Source: Rhynchopus sp. YZ270_cl-10 (taxonomy: Eukaryota > Euglenozoa > Diplonemea > Diplonemida > Diplonemidae). Taken from it: a stretch of DNA of 64,000 nt. The stretch is taken from contig OZ037910.1 of NCBI GenBank assembly GCA_964035575.1, positions 682,001-746,000 of the forward strand, given 5' to 3'. The translations under genes were made by a program, and so were the position numbers. Below are positions 11,026-22,000 of this stretch, piece by piece (position 1 is the stretch's first letter; each line of letters opens with the position of its first letter). The notes under the pieces are model-generated. The model was not told the origin of the DNA, made no database searches, and saw only the letters and a list, made by a program, of their open reading frames with translations.

Positions 11026-11192
11026 CAAATAGAAACGTAACACTCATCACACGATAAAACCCATGGGAGAGGTTGTGGTGAAACGCACACACCTCGACCT
11101 GAGGAGTGGCTCTGCAGCGCGGTTCGTCCCCAGAACCGCAAGTGTGTTCAAAATGCTTTGTTTCTATTTCCTCCTTCATGTCATGAGGTGAC
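11026..11192 (-). repeat. Family D MITE inserted in TIR element 1
   Basis: Bounded by AAATAGAAAC and its inverse GTTTCTATTT, with the family D interior (GCGGTTCtggggacGAACCGC hairpin, CTCTGCAG, GGTCGAGGTGTGTGCG) on the minus strand. The other TIR element lacks it at the equivalent place, so it is a nested insertion. Confidence 0.75.
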
Positions 11193-11393
11193 ACAAAATG
11201 ATTGGTGCGTAAAAAAATAGCTATTTAATAGTGTGAACATTACGCGTTTATTTCGAGTTGAAAACACGAACAAGTTGAAATATGCGGCATTTTTTTGTTC
11301 AATCTTCACTAGTAACTGAAAGTTAAACATAATTACATACCTTGTCTTCCCCGTAACCTGCGCCTTCGCTGCTTTTAAGGTGCTTTCTCTGGG

Positions 11394-11470
11394 TGCCCAG
11401 TACCCAGTACCCAGTACCCAGTACCCAGTACCCAGTACCCAGTACCCAGTACCCAGTACCCAGTACCCAG
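11394..11470. repeat. CCCAGTA tandem array
   Basis: About eleven head-to-tail copies of the 7-mer CCCAGTA inside TIR element 1, right of the core. Element 2 holds a related but different ACCCAGAT array (42548-42602) on the other side of its core. Confidence 0.92.
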
Positions 11471-12069
11471 TCACAGGTACACAGATACACAGGTACACAG
11501 GTAAAACCCGTTAAAATTGTGTGTGAAAGTTAAAAATAGCTATATTTGCATTTCATTGAGGACACATAGGCCCACCAAGGGCAATTTTGTGATGTCAAAA
11601 AAATTTTTTTTTCGGCCCAAAAATTGACTTGTTTTCGGTAAAACCCACTAAAAATTGTGGTACTCTAAACTGCGTTTTAGACCCCCACAGATGCTCAAAA
11701 GTGCCAAATTTTGCTTTTAATGGCCTCAAATCGTCGAAATTAGCCCTAAACGGGGGCAAAAAAAAATTTTCGAGAGTCCCTTTCCCTGGGAGGCTCCGTA
11801 ATTACGTACCCTAGGGTCCGTAATTACGGACCCTAGGGTACGTAATTACGGACCCTAGGGTACGTAATTACGTACCCTAGGGTACGTAATGACACTCCGT
11901 AAAGAGGGAGTGTCCTAACATGCCGTTTTACGGACCCTCGGGGTGTGCGGACCCCGCCGTGTAGAAAAATGCGATAAAAAAAAAAGAGTATTTTAATTGT
12001 GTGTAAATTGGGATGTGAAGTTTGTGTTCAAAGTTGATTTATGTCATCTATTGACATACTCTCTCTTGT

Positions 12070-12388
12070 GCCGTGATGACCAAACTACATTAGGAATCTC
12101 TGTGTATTCACAAAAACGTGAAGATGAGCAGAACACGTGGAATTAAAGTCAGACTAGACTGAGCAACCGCTTTTCCGATTCGCTTTCCTATGCGATTTTT
12201 TCATCTGTGATGATTCAAAATAATCCTTGAAATCTGACTGCGTCTTGACCGGCACAAATGTAGAAAACCTTTTACATGACTAAACTTCTGAGACACACCA
12301 CCCAGCTACATCCTTCTTTGGTGCATGCTTACCCGCACTCTCTGGCTGTGTTTGTTGACACACACACACACACTCTCTCTCTCCCCCT
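12070..12388 (+). repeat. Family A interspersed repeat, full length
   Basis: About 310 bp, starting GCCGTGATGACCAAACTAC and ending in a (CA)n(CT)n microsatellite. It matches 23418-23669 and 24436-24745 almost base for base. A defined 5' start with a simple-sequence 3' tail suggests a SINE-like element; no Pol III boxes were confirmed. Confidence 0.85.
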
Positions 12389-12390
12389 TG

Positions 12391-12485
12391 CTGTGATGAC
12401 CAAACTACATTAGGAATCTCTGTGTATTCACAAAAGTGAAGATGAGCAGAACACGTGGAATTAAAGTCAGACTAGACTGAGCAAC
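12391..12485 (+). repeat. Family A repeat, truncated tandem copy
   Basis: Repeats the first ~95 bp of family A immediately after the microsatellite tail of the full copy, ending at GACTGAGCAAC. The same full-plus-truncated arrangement recurs at 24436-24890. Confidence 0.85.
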
Positions 12486-12570
12486 ACAACACACCTCTCG
12501 CTTTGTTCAGGCGACGCAGATGGCAGTTATTCTTCCACTACTTGTTCTGGAAGCATCGCACTCCACATCC

Positions 12571-15500
12571 ACACAGATTTGTACACCTTTCTAACTTGTT
12601 TTACTTTTGTAGCAATGTATTCGCTACTCTTTGTTGGGTGCGCTGTCGTTGCGCAAACCGCAACAGCTGGTAACATGACTTTCAGCATGCCGAAAGATGA
12701 CAACATGACCATGGGCAACAACATGACCTTCAGCATGCCCAAGGATGACAACATGACCATGGGTAACAACATGACTTTCAGCATGCCGAAAGACGACAAC
12801 ATGACCGTTGGCAGCGGAAGCTTCACCATGCCAAAGGATGACAACATGACAATGGGCAACAACATGACCTTCACCATGCCCAAGGACAACATGACTTTCA
12901 GCATGCCCAAAGACGACAACATGACAATGGGCAACAGTGGATCATTCAGCATGCCGAAGGATGACAACATGACCATGGGAAACAACATGACGACGGGTAA
13001 CAGCGGAAGCTTCACGATGCCCAAGGACGACAACATGACCATGGGAAACAGTGGATCATTCAGCATGCCAAAGGATGACAACATGACGATGGGCAACAAC
13101 ATGACGATGGGAAGTGGAAGCTTCAGCATGCCGAAGGACAACATGACCATGGGCAGCGGAAGCTTCACCATGCCCAAGGATGACAACATGACAATGGGTA
13201 ACAGCGGTAGCTTCAGCATGCCCAAGGACAACATGACCATGGGCAACAACATGACTACGGGTAACAGCGGAAGCTTCACGATGCCCAAGGACGACAACAT
13301 GACCATGGGAAACAGTGGATCATTCAGCATGCCAAAGGATGACAACATGACCATGGGCAACAACATGACCTTCACCATGCCCAAGGACAACATGACGATG
13401 GGAAGTGGAAGCTTCAGCATGCCGAAGGACAACATGACCATGGGCAGCGGAAGCTTCAGCATGCCCAAGGACAACATGACCATGGGCAACAACATGACGA
13501 CGGGTAACAGCGGAAGCTTCACGATGCCCAAGGACGACAACATGACCATGGGAAACAGTGGATCATTCAGCATGCCAAAGGATGACAACATGACTATGGA
13601 CAACAACATGACGATGGGAAGTGGAAGCTTCAGCATGCCGAAGGACAACATGACCATGGGCAGCGGAAGCTTCACCATGCCCAAGGATGACAACATGACA
13701 ATGGGTAACAGCGGTAGCTTCAGCATGCCCAAGGACAACATGACCATGGGCAACAACATGACCTTCACCATGCCCAAGGACAACATGACGATGGGCAGTG
13801 GCAGCTTCAGCATGCCGAAGGACAACAACATGACAATGGGTAACAGTGGATCATTCAGCATGCCAAAGGGTGATGCGAGAGAGGAATGCACTGGACGCAT
13901 GTCGATGTGGGGTGATGAAGAAAAGGAGTTCTGCTGTATGGCATGGGGCGTGGGATGTGGCGCGATTGCTCGTTACAACTGCAACGTGACGGCGGACAAC
14001 AACGGCGTGGCAACTTGGGAGGAGGAGAAGAGAGCGTACTGCTGCGAACGCGACATGGTGGGTTGCGATGGCCTGGACAGGGCTGCGTTTGACTGCACGT
14101 GGTCGGCAGCGACGATGGAGCCATGGACACGTGTGCACAGCAAGTGGTGCTGCGAGAAGGAGAACGTGCGCTGCATGAACGCTGAGGAGCTGCAGGAGGA
14201 GCGTGAGGTGGAGATGTGCCTGAAGCGCGAGGCTGAGGCTGGAGGCTCGCACGCGATGAGTGCTGACATGGACGCGTGCTGCAGGAAGTTCGACATTGGG
14301 TGTGTGTCGGACGTGAACTGCTTTGATGGGACAAACGTGACGACGTGGGCTGAGGAGAAGCGCACGTTCTGCTGCCGTGAGAAGGACGTGGGCTGTGCGA
14401 TGCAGTGCGACGTGGCAGCACTGCGCAGAGGTGATGTGCTCCTGCCGAGCCAGCAGGACTTCTGCTGCGAGGTCAAGGGTGCGTGGTGCTCGGACGACTA
14501 CTTCACGGCACAGGCGCAGACAGACGCAGAGCTGGACGAGGTGGACGCAACTGCTGGGAAGACTGTGCGTGACGTGAGCCTGCGTCTGCAGGGCGACGCT
14601 GATGTCTTGAGCAACCCGAAGCAGGTGCTGCGCCGCATCCGCTGGGCACTCCTTGCTGCCTCTGAGGAGCTCCAGATGTCGCCCAAGGACCTCATTGTGA
14701 CTGTGCTTGGTGTGCTCATGGCGAACCACACGAAGCCGCCTGTTGGTCTGCCCGGGTGGTCTGTGGACGTGCCACGTTCCTGGAACGCACAGCTGCTGCT
14801 TGAGGAGACGTCGCGTCTGGCGGGCATGGGAGGCATGGGAGGCAACGCAACCGACAGCGACGCACGCACTGGGGTTGTGCTTGGGGACGATGCTGTGTCG
14901 GGCAACAGTGGCTACTTTGTGGAGGCGAAGGTTGTGGGTGACACGGCCACCTCTGCGGACAAGAAGGTGGGACAGGTGGCACAGACGATGGAGCAGGCGG
15001 CAAAGGGAACGGGACCACTGGGAGCTGGTGGGAACGGCCCTGAGGTGCGCCCGATTGGCTCTGGTGTGGAGGTGGGCACCACGGCTGGGGAAGCAAAGGA
15101 AGAGTCGTCGTCGTCATCGAACGGATGGGTGTGGGCACTGATTGCGTCTGTGGCAGCTCTGTGCACAGGGGGTGTGGTGGCTGCTTTTGTGGTGACAAGG
15201 AGACAGCGTCAGGCACAGGAGTCCGCAATGTACGAAGAGGCTCTGAACGAGTTCCAGGAGTCTGAGGCGAAGGTGGACCAGCTGTAAGAAAATATATTAT
15301 TCACATTCATTTGCCCCGTGTTTTGTTTGCGTGTCTTTTGTCTTTTACAGAAACACAACCGGGTCAACTTACGATACATACATAACTTGTCTTTTTGTTA
15401 GTCAATTCATTTTGACGATTGTTTTTCACGACAATTTTTCTCTTTTCGATTCTGTACTCTGTTCTGAAGTGTGCGTATTACACCTATCGCTGTGGGCACC

Positions 15501-16045
15501 CCACATCGGAAGACTGTGATCGCTTGCATTTTTGCAAGGAACTTTCAATACACACTTTACTCAGACGTGCCTTTTTTCACGTTTCGACGAAGTGGTGACC
15601 AACCACCTAACGTCTGAAGCCAATAATTTTTTTTTTTATTCCAAAGTATGCGACCTTTTTGTGAAGCAAACTGTGAACATTTTTGTTGCAAAACTAAGTA
15701 CCTTTCCCTTCAGAAGGAGAGGTTTTTATTTTTGTAGCGAAAATGTCGTCTTGTGAATTCTACTTTTATGAGAACCTCATGAAAAAAAAACATTCAGGAA
15801 CGGTTGCAAAAAATACGTACCTTTCCCTTCAGAAGGCGAGGTTTATATTTTTTGCTTATTTTTTGTGTAGAGCTGCTAGTTCCGTTTCAGATCCGGTGTC
15901 CCCAGACTCCGCCCACTGGAACGAGCTATGTTGTGTGTGTGAACGTTACGATCAGTATGTCACGACGGATGTTATGCCTGAATTTCCCTGCACACCCCTT
16001 TGTGCAAGGAATTGAGCTTTGTTTGCAGCCGGTTTTCTGCTTGAT
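12571..16045 (+). repeat. Segmental duplication, copy 2
   Basis: Counterpart of 1877-4790, same orientation, 10.7 kb downstream. It contains the longer repeat stalk and a ~180-bp unique insertion or replacement at about 15560-15740 in the 3' flank. Confidence 0.88.
12615..15287 (+). CDS. Type I surface protein with NMT-sequon repeat stalk and CC-x6-C modules (copy 2)
   Basis: 890 aa from the ATG at 12615, which matches the start of the copy at 1913; an in-frame ATG at 12579 would add 12 residues and has no counterpart there. Signal peptide, then a longer stalk (about residues 20-415) of MPKDDNMTMGN units alternating with NMTFS and SGSFS, six CC-x6-C modules, the Cys-poor domain, a membrane helix at about 839-861 and a short tail. 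From the end of the stalk to the membrane helix the two copies differ by about two residues (K/Q and G/E). The cytoplasmic tail alone carries six changes. Stalk length varies by repeat expansion. The predicted role is a heavily N-glycosylated coat or adhesion protein; this is inference. Confidence 0.88.
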   Translation: MYSLLFVGCAVVAQTATAGNMTFSMPKDDNMTMGNNMTFSMPKDDNMTMGNNMTFSMPKDDNMTVGSGSFTMPKDDNMTMGNNMTFTMPKDNMTFSMPKDDNMTMGNSGSFSMPKDDNMTMGNNMTTGNSGSFTMPKDDNMTMGNSGSFSMPKDDNMTMGNNMTMGSGSFSMPKDNMTMGSGSFTMPKDDNMTMGNSGSFSMPKDNMTMGNNMTTGNSGSFTMPKDDNMTMGNSGSFSMPKDDNMTMGNNMTFTMPKDNMTMGSGSFSMPKDNMTMGSGSFSMPKDNMTMGNNMTTGNSGSFTMPKDDNMTMGNSGSFSMPKDDNMTMDNNMTMGSGSFSMPKDNMTMGSGSFTMPKDDNMTMGNSGSFSMPKDNMTMGNNMTFTMPKDNMTMGSGSFSMPKDNNMTMGNSGSFSMPKGDAREECTGRMSMWGDEEKEFCCMAWGVGCGAIARYNCNVTADNNGVATWEEEKRAYCCERDMVGCDGLDRAAFDCTWSAATMEPWTRVHSKWCCEKENVRCMNAEELQEEREVEMCLKREAEAGGSHAMSADMDACCRKFDIGCVSDVNCFDGTNVTTWAEEKRTFCCREKDVGCAMQCDVAALRRGDVLLPSQQDFCCEVKGAWCSDDYFTAQAQTDAELDEVDATAGKTVRDVSLRLQGDADVLSNPKQVLRRIRWALLAASEELQMSPKDLIVTVLGVLMANHTKPPVGLPGWSVDVPRSWNAQLLLEETSRLAGMGGMGGNATDSDARTGVVLGDDAVSGNSGYFVEAKVVGDTATSADKKVGQVAQTMEQAAKGTGPLGAGGNGPEVRPIGSGVEVGTTAGEAKEESSSSSNGWVWALIASVAALCTGGVVAAFVVTRRQRQAQESAMYEEALNEFQESEAKVDQL

Positions 16046-16500
16046 TTGTAATACACACATGCCGCCAGCTTGATGCACTGAGGAACACACATTTTTTATT
16101 GTTGTTGTTATGTGCCCCAGGCACGTACATCTTTGCAAGATCTCCCTTCATTCTTTCTCTTCAGTTCAGCCCCTTCATGTGTGCACCTTGCGCGCACACA
16201 TTTCATCTTTTCAAAGCATATTTCTTGAGATGACTAAGCACAGAGTCTTAGAAGACACATGCTCCCTTTCCCCCCCCCTGCCCCCAAAATTTTACGATAA
16301 TAAACAAGATCTCCTTCTTGCTTCAGTTCCTACGACTTGAGCAGCACAACACATGTCCTTGCGGTTCCCCCCCACGACGCTGATACACACACACACAGCG
16401 AAACCATGTGGTTGCGGTTCCATGTATTGGACAACACTCTTGATTTACCCTCTACACACCTCACACCTGCACAGACCAAAGGTAACAACAAGACAACAAG
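15288..16500. other. Intergenic region (duplicated flank plus unique sequence)
   Basis: To about 16045 it is duplicated 3' flank, including two tandem copies of a GTACCTTTCCCTTCAGAAGG motif (15699 and 15819). The rest is the presumed promoter side of the secreted-protein gene at 16501. No further gene was seen. Confidence 0.5.
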
Positions 16501-17634
16501 ATGGCATCCAAAGCAATGTGCCTGCTGCTGCTGAGCGCCACGGCGCACGCAGGAACCTACCACGGGGTGAGCTTCACCGCTGACGAGGAGACTGCGGTGC
16601 TGGCCATTGCGAACCAGGCCTCCTACGAGACACTGCACTACACGCACACGATCTTCGCGTCGAAGGCACGCACGATGATTGCGAGGCGTTGGTACAGCGA
16701 CATGGCGAAGCTGGCGGCCCTTGACAAGGAGGTGGACGACATGGACGTTGTGCTGAGCCTGCTGAAGACCGGAGCGAACAAGAAATGCGCTGTGGCAGCA
16801 CCGATGGGCGGGGTGTACGACCACGTCCTCTTCAGCGACGCAGAGGCACACCACGCCCTGCAGGCCGCGAACCTGCAGTCCTACAAAGCTCTTGTCGAGG
16901 TTGCCGACGTGTACACGTACAAGGCAAAGAACATTTTCCGTGCACGCCCGATCTGCTCGATGGCAGAGCTGAGCGCAGTGCAGGACATCACAACGACGCC
17001 AATGAACCTGATGAAGACTGCATTCACACAGGAGATCAGGGTGTGCTACAGCAACGAAGACTGTGCGTCGACGGACAGATGCCGCGGCACACCGTTCGAC
17101 GGCATCCTGACCAGCGGAAAGTGCCTGGAGTATGCAACACGCGAGGGTGAGGGCACGACATGCGAGGCAGAGCGTCTCTGCCACCCATACTCGGGCCTTG
17201 TGTGCAGCCTGCTTGGCAGGGAGGGGACGTGCAGGAAGGAGGAGCTTGCAGGGACGTTCACCTCCCCGGCACACGTCGCAACCGTCACGATCCCAAGCGG
17301 TGTTGGTTCGTCTGCCACGACGTTCATGGCTGTGAGCGGTCTTGCTTCTGTCCCCGAGGACATTGTGCTGATCCAGCAGACCCTCCAGGCAGTCGCAAAC
17401 CCCAGGTCTGTCAGGATCACCGTCACCGACCCCAACGGCTCCACAGGCGACTTCTGGAAGGGGACTGAGGAGCTTGCCATCAGAAATGCTATTCCAAGCT
17501 ACGGACCTGTCACTGGGGGGATCTCCCGCGACGACACTGTCAACGGCAAGTGGACCGTCACTGTCACGAACATCGACGGCACTGCTAGCGGCTCCTTCAG
17601 GTTCAACCTTTACCTCACCAGCAGATGGGACTAG
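16501..17634 (+). CDS. Secreted protein with duplicated helix-hairpin-helix-like units and a beta-rich C-terminal domain
   Basis: 377 aa. Residues 1 to about 17 are a signal peptide ending in TAHAG. Residues about 25-90 and 115-180 are an internal duplication: ANQASYETL / ANLQSYKAL, then FASKARTMIARR / YTYKAKNIFRAR, then YSDMAKLAALDKE / ICSMAELSAVQDI. The spacing resembles ComEA-type helix-hairpin-helix repeats, odd for a secreted protein. A Cys-rich stretch of eight cysteines (about 180-245) follows. The last ~125 residues are beta-rich and end in NGKWTVTVTNIDGTASGSF, like the strands of P/Homo-B domains of proprotein convertases. No protease domain is present. Codon use is GC-rich, like the other surface genes. 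Function unknown. Confidence 0.82.
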   Translation: MASKAMCLLLLSATAHAGTYHGVSFTADEETAVLAIANQASYETLHYTHTIFASKARTMIARRWYSDMAKLAALDKEVDDMDVVLSLLKTGANKKCAVAAPMGGVYDHVLFSDAEAHHALQAANLQSYKALVEVADVYTYKAKNIFRARPICSMAELSAVQDITTTPMNLMKTAFTQEIRVCYSNEDCASTDRCRGTPFDGILTSGKCLEYATREGEGTTCEAERLCHPYSGLVCSLLGREGTCRKEELAGTFTSPAHVATVTIPSGVGSSATTFMAVSGLASVPEDIVLIQQTLQAVANPRSVRITVTDPNGSTGDFWKGTEELAIRNAIPSYGPVTGGISRDDTVNGKWTVTVTNIDGTASGSFRFNLYLTSRWD

Positions 17635-18572
17635 GTTGCTATGAACCCAATGATGCTATCAATATCGTTTCCTTTGCTTTTTCTCCCCATTTTTATTTTA
17701 CTTTTTTTCCACAAAATCTATTTTGAGGTGCAGTTTTTAGGCCCTCAGAACGCATCATTGCATCACTTTCACCGAAAAAGAGAGCATAAATCGTAAAGAA
17801 ACAAACATCGAGGCTGTCCCTCCACTAAGGAAGGACGTCACTTGAGATTCCTCTAAACGACATTGTTGCGAAACCTTTTTTCGTTGAATTTGTGATCATT
17901 ATTTTTTGTCTTTTTTTATACCATCATTTGAAAGCGTGACCTGGACCACGCCGTTCAGCTTAATCCAGGTCACGAAAGGTGCGTCTGAGAAGAAACAAAA
18001 TATAATTATAATTACTCTTTTTACGACTATTTTGGCACCACCCCTTTCATAATCCCACTGTCTCCCTCGCTTTTCACGCATTCCTTGTTACCGCTTCTTG
18101 TTTGACACGTTGTCAAGCATGGTCGGTATTAAGGTTTTGACAATAATTTTGAATGAATTATTATACAAAAAATGACAGTAGAGCTTAGGTGGCAGCTACA
18201 CTATTCCAACAATTTTACAAAAAAAAAAATTAGAGTGGAGTTCATCTTCGGGTGTCGACACTAAAACAACCAGGTTTTCAAAAAAAAAAGAAAAGACCCC
18301 ACACGGGTGTCCCTGAACACTAATAAAGTGACGTCGTGCATTGACCCAATCCACCCACCTGAAATAGCTGATTTTACTTTCTTTACTTCACTTCACTATA
18401 TATCCTTATGAGTAGGATATGTCAGGTGGGGGGATGGGTCAATCTTTTTTGCATTTCGGATGGCACACCAAACAAATACGAGCCTCTTCTCCCCCTTTTT
18501 TTCTAACTTTTTTTCACTTTTTGTCCCCTTTTTTAAAAACTTTTCTTACAATCCCTTTTTCTCTTTCCCCCC
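17635..18572. other. Intergenic region
   Basis: T-rich. It holds a hairpin with arms GACCTGGA.../...TCCAGGTC (about 17938-17975) and a repeat at about 18190-18290 (GGCAGCTACACTATTCCAAC followed by GGAGTTCATCTTCGGGTGTC). Relatives of the second part lie near 27190 and 55803, and of the first part near 55480. No gene seen. Confidence 0.5.
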
Positions 18573-18742
18573 CACCTCATGAAGGAGAGAATAGAAATAT
18601 AGCGTTTTTTGAACGTTCTAGGGACGAAACCGCGCTGCAGAGCTACGCCTCACCAAACAGGTCGAGGTGTTGTGTGCGTTTTCACCACAACCCTCTCTCT
18701 CCCATGGGTTTTATCGTGTGATGAGTGTTACGTTTCTATTTC
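18573..18742 (+). repeat. Family D MITE, tandem copy 1
   Basis: Starts CACCTCATGAAGGAGAGAAT, contains GTTCTAGGGACGAAACCGCG and a GGTCGAGGTGTTGTGTGCG block, and ends GTTTCTATTTC, which inverts the near-terminal GAATAGAAAT/C. Followed directly by a second copy. Confidence 0.82.
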
Positions 18743-18743
18743 G

Positions 18744-18907
18744 CCTCATGAAGGAAAGAATAGAAACATAGCGTTTTTGAACGTTCTGGGGACGAAAACC
18801 GCGCTGCAGAGCTACGCCTCACTAAACAGGTCGAGGTGTTGTGTGCGTTTTCACCACAACCCTCTCTCTCTTAGGGTTTATTGGTGTGAGTGTTACGTTT
18901 CTATTTC
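18744..18907 (+). repeat. Family D MITE, tandem copy 2
   Basis: Head-to-tail repeat of 18573-18742 with several substitutions and a short deletion near its end. It ends just before a partial family B copy and about 100 bp before the MMTAG2 start codon. Confidence 0.82.
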
Positions 18908-18918
18908 TTCCCCTTTTC

Positions 18919-18962
18919 AAGGTACATTGACCACGAGAGGGCTTTGTGTTTCAACTCTACTA
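18919..18962 (+). repeat. Family B 3' half upstream of MMTAG2
   Basis: GGTACATTGACCACGAGAGG, then GCTTTGTGTTTCAACTCTAC: the conserved 3' part of family B. It lies about 45 bp before the ATG, so it may supply 5' UTR or promoter sequence. Confidence 0.7.
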
Positions 18963-19007
18963 AAGAACACCCACACACATCGTACAGGCGTACACAATAC
19001 AAATACT

Positions 19008-22000
19008 ATGTCCTTTCGCGATGGCGTTGACACAACTTATAATAACAAATTCCGGGCGCGAGGTGGGCAGGGGGATTTCTCATGGGATACGTTGAAGGGT
19101 GACAAATCTGCAGCAGCGCAGGAGTACTATCTAGGCAGGTCACAGATGTGCGAGGACCTCTGGTACGCAAGGGACGCAAAGCGTGCACCAAAACGTGGTC
19201 TATCCGATCGGGACATGAGCGACCTACAACAACAGGAGGAGGACGCTATGAAAGCGGCGCTCGGTATTCAGCCTGCTAAGGTATTCCCCCATATATTTTT
19301 TTCTTTCCTAACATGGCTTCATAAATATATTGAATATCGTCAATATATTGATTTGGTGATGAATATTATTGATTGAATATTGAAAGTGTCAATAATATTG
19401 ACTGAAAACTGTCAATATTTCAATAATATTGAAATATTGATCATATTATTGAATATTGACGTTGCAGTGCCTGCTTTTTCCTTGACGGGCGGCCATAGCT
19501 GAGAATAAGACTTGGGGACCCGGGACCCGGTTATTCTCAGTGGGACTGGGCACAATATGTCGAAAACGCTGTGAAAACGCCTGAAAGCGGGTCAGGGACC
19601 CGGGCGCGGGAGGGTGGGGCATGGATGGAGGGGTATTCCCAGTCCCTAGGACTGGGACTGTACCCAGTGCCCAGTACCCGTCCTAGTTCTAGTCCTGGGA
19701 CAGTACCCGGGACCCGGCTTATTCTCAGCTCCCTTCCAGCCACAGAGTGGAGAGGCAAAGGGTCAAACTTTTCTGTTGAAGCCATGTGCGCAACATTTCA
19801 AAGATTGTGCCATAAATCGCACATTATCACAGCCAAACTATATCATGGATAGGGTAGAGCTGTGGGCTACCGCTCGTAATTCCTAAACACTCGTGTTTAG
19901 GTTTTTAAGGTTGCTGCCCTCCCAGTACCCTCCTGGTGCACCCACCCGAAAATGCACCAAAGTGTAAGATTTTTTCGGCGTTGGAAAGATTGGGCCTCAA
20001 AAATGCGAATCACCAAATCAGATCTGTGAGAGATTTGTTTTAAATTCCTATTTTCGTGTCGCGAGTTTACGTGGGAAGGGGGTTCCTGAAGTGCCTTATG
20101 GGTAAAACAGGCGTTTTTCACCAAAAACCGGGATTTTCGCCTTTTTGGGTGGTTTTTTGGGCCCATACCCGGCTATATGGACTGGGAAACGCGATTCTGG
20201 GGTGCCAGAACCAGGTCTAGGCCGCACAGGGGTACTTGTGGGCAAAAACAACCCACAAAACCATGCACTGCGTTGTGTTCTGTGACCATTCAGGTGTTTT
20301 AGCTAGTGTACGAGGCGTTGCGATCGATTTGGTTTCGTTCTCGCTCATCAACCACACGAGCTAGCAAAAAATATTTAGGATTCGCAAAACCAAATTTTGT
20401 CCGCGCCGCAGGCGCACGGTGCGCTACTTTTTTATGAGAGTTGCGAACATACATTTGAAAAATCCATCCATCCACACGTCTTTTTTTATGAGAGGATCAG
20501 TGAGTAAATAGTTCCGCTTATGGGCCCAGGAGGCTTCCCCTGGTCAGGGGTCCGTACCGTAAGAGAACGGAGGCGGTTCACAACCGCTCGACGAATCACG
20601 CGACCTCTTTATACCCCAGCCTTTGTAACAGCCAAAAAAAAAACTCTATGATTTTGCACGTGTTACCGTGGGACTCTAAGGGCAATCATGGCTCAGTTCG
20701 TAAACGCGCACGTGCCATTCAGTGCCATCGCGGGGGAGCGACTTGCCTTGTGGCATCAGATGGCTCCTTAGTGGGGGTATCTACGCGGACAGTGAGAGGG
20801 GGTGGGTGGGGAACAGCATTCTCTACCTGGGTCTGAAGAAGGGTGTCTTCCCTTTTGTCATAGTTGGTATCACACAAGTCGCCATATTTTTTTGCATTTT
20901 TTGGTCCGAAGTTCAATTACCAGTCCTGGAAATTGGGGCAATTTTTTTGTGCCTCAACTCGGGCACGTTTTTATGTGTGGTGCACGAGTTGTGTGAGGTT
21001 GGAAGATGCAGAACCAGTTTCCAAGGGGCGCAAGACCATTGTGTGAAGGAAAGTGTCAATATGGGTCAGTCCATAAACCACCCCCCCCCAAAAGGTAACC
21101 TGGGGTCCTTATTTTTATTTCATCTGGGTTCTACTGGGACTTTCTCCCCGATTTTTTTTTTAATGAACTCAGAGTTAAGTTTCTGGGTTCAATAAAAAAA
21201 ACGACGAGCAAAAAGTCCAATTGGAAATATGATGGATACCCCCCGAGAGCAAAATAAACCAACGGTAAAAATTGGTACCCTTGGTTTCCTATAGGTTCCT
21301 ATAGGAAACCTACATTTTCCCATAATTTCCCACACAACTTACTTGACAACAGGATGAAAACAAATACAAAAATGGCAAAAGTGAGTAAAACCGTGCAAGG
21401 GGCACTGGACTTTGCTAGGGCTCTGGGGGAAACGCAGTTCTCAGGGGAGAAGACTCGCAAGGAGGTTCTTGCCTACGCGAAGGCACGCAGTTGTTACCGT
21501 AGGGGTTTCCGGGAAGACGTGTGGTTCAAAGCTTTATGGAAAGCGAGAGGAATATCCCTCATCCTTCACAGGAAGAACACCACCCGTGGGGGACGCGCGG
21601 TCCAACTGTATTTCTGCAGTAACCTGGATGAGTGTGTGGGTGTGCCATCAGAAGGTACGGAGGGGTGAACAACGCGTATTTACCCCTTACAGCAAGGAGA
21701 ATGGCAGCGGCGTCGTTGTCCGTGCCTCCAAACACGCGGAAGGCTTGTGCAAAACGTACCAACTACAGTTTTTTTCCCCTTCCCATTTTATGTAAACTAC
21801 AAAATGAATACGACTGAATCATTAGAGATCCACCCCCCTGGTACACTGTCAACACTGTTTTTATCAACCCAATTTTTTTTTCTTCAAATTCACAGAAAAA
21901 ACGCATTGAAATGACTGCAAAAGAACAAGAAGAAGCACTCAAACGCTCTGCTGCATGCGAAGACGAAGCTGAGGCGAAGGGGCTTGGCTTGAACCTTTAT

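Larger units (their letters stand above)
9297..11963. mobile_element. Foldback-like TIR element 1 (2.67 kb)
   Basis: Both ends read TACACGGCGGGGTCC inward, followed by (A/G)CACACCC and GAGGGTCCGTAAA. Behind the terminal ~37 bp, each TIR is an array of short perfect palindromes such as GGGTCCGTAATTACGGACCC and GTACGTAATTACGTAC joined by CTAGGG (left to about 9433, right from about 11789). The outermost TA on each side could be a TA target duplication. The interior holds a core shared with the element at 42051-44689 (9605 to about 11000), an inserted family D MITE and a CCCAGTA tandem array. No intact transposase is visible, so it is probably non-autonomous. Long complex TIRs resemble Foldback/Galileo-type elements; the superfamily is not established. 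Confidence 0.85.
11964..12570. other. Intergenic region occupied by family A repeats
   Basis: Upstream of the second surface-protein gene. It holds one full and one truncated family A copy (12070-12388 and 12391-12485) and no supportable gene. Confidence 0.6.

Noticed and set aside
12527-13900. Minus-strand 457-codon frame over the NMT-repeat stalk (similarly 1906-2712)
   Set aside because: Shadow of the repeat array on the opposite strand; it covers only the repeats and their edges.
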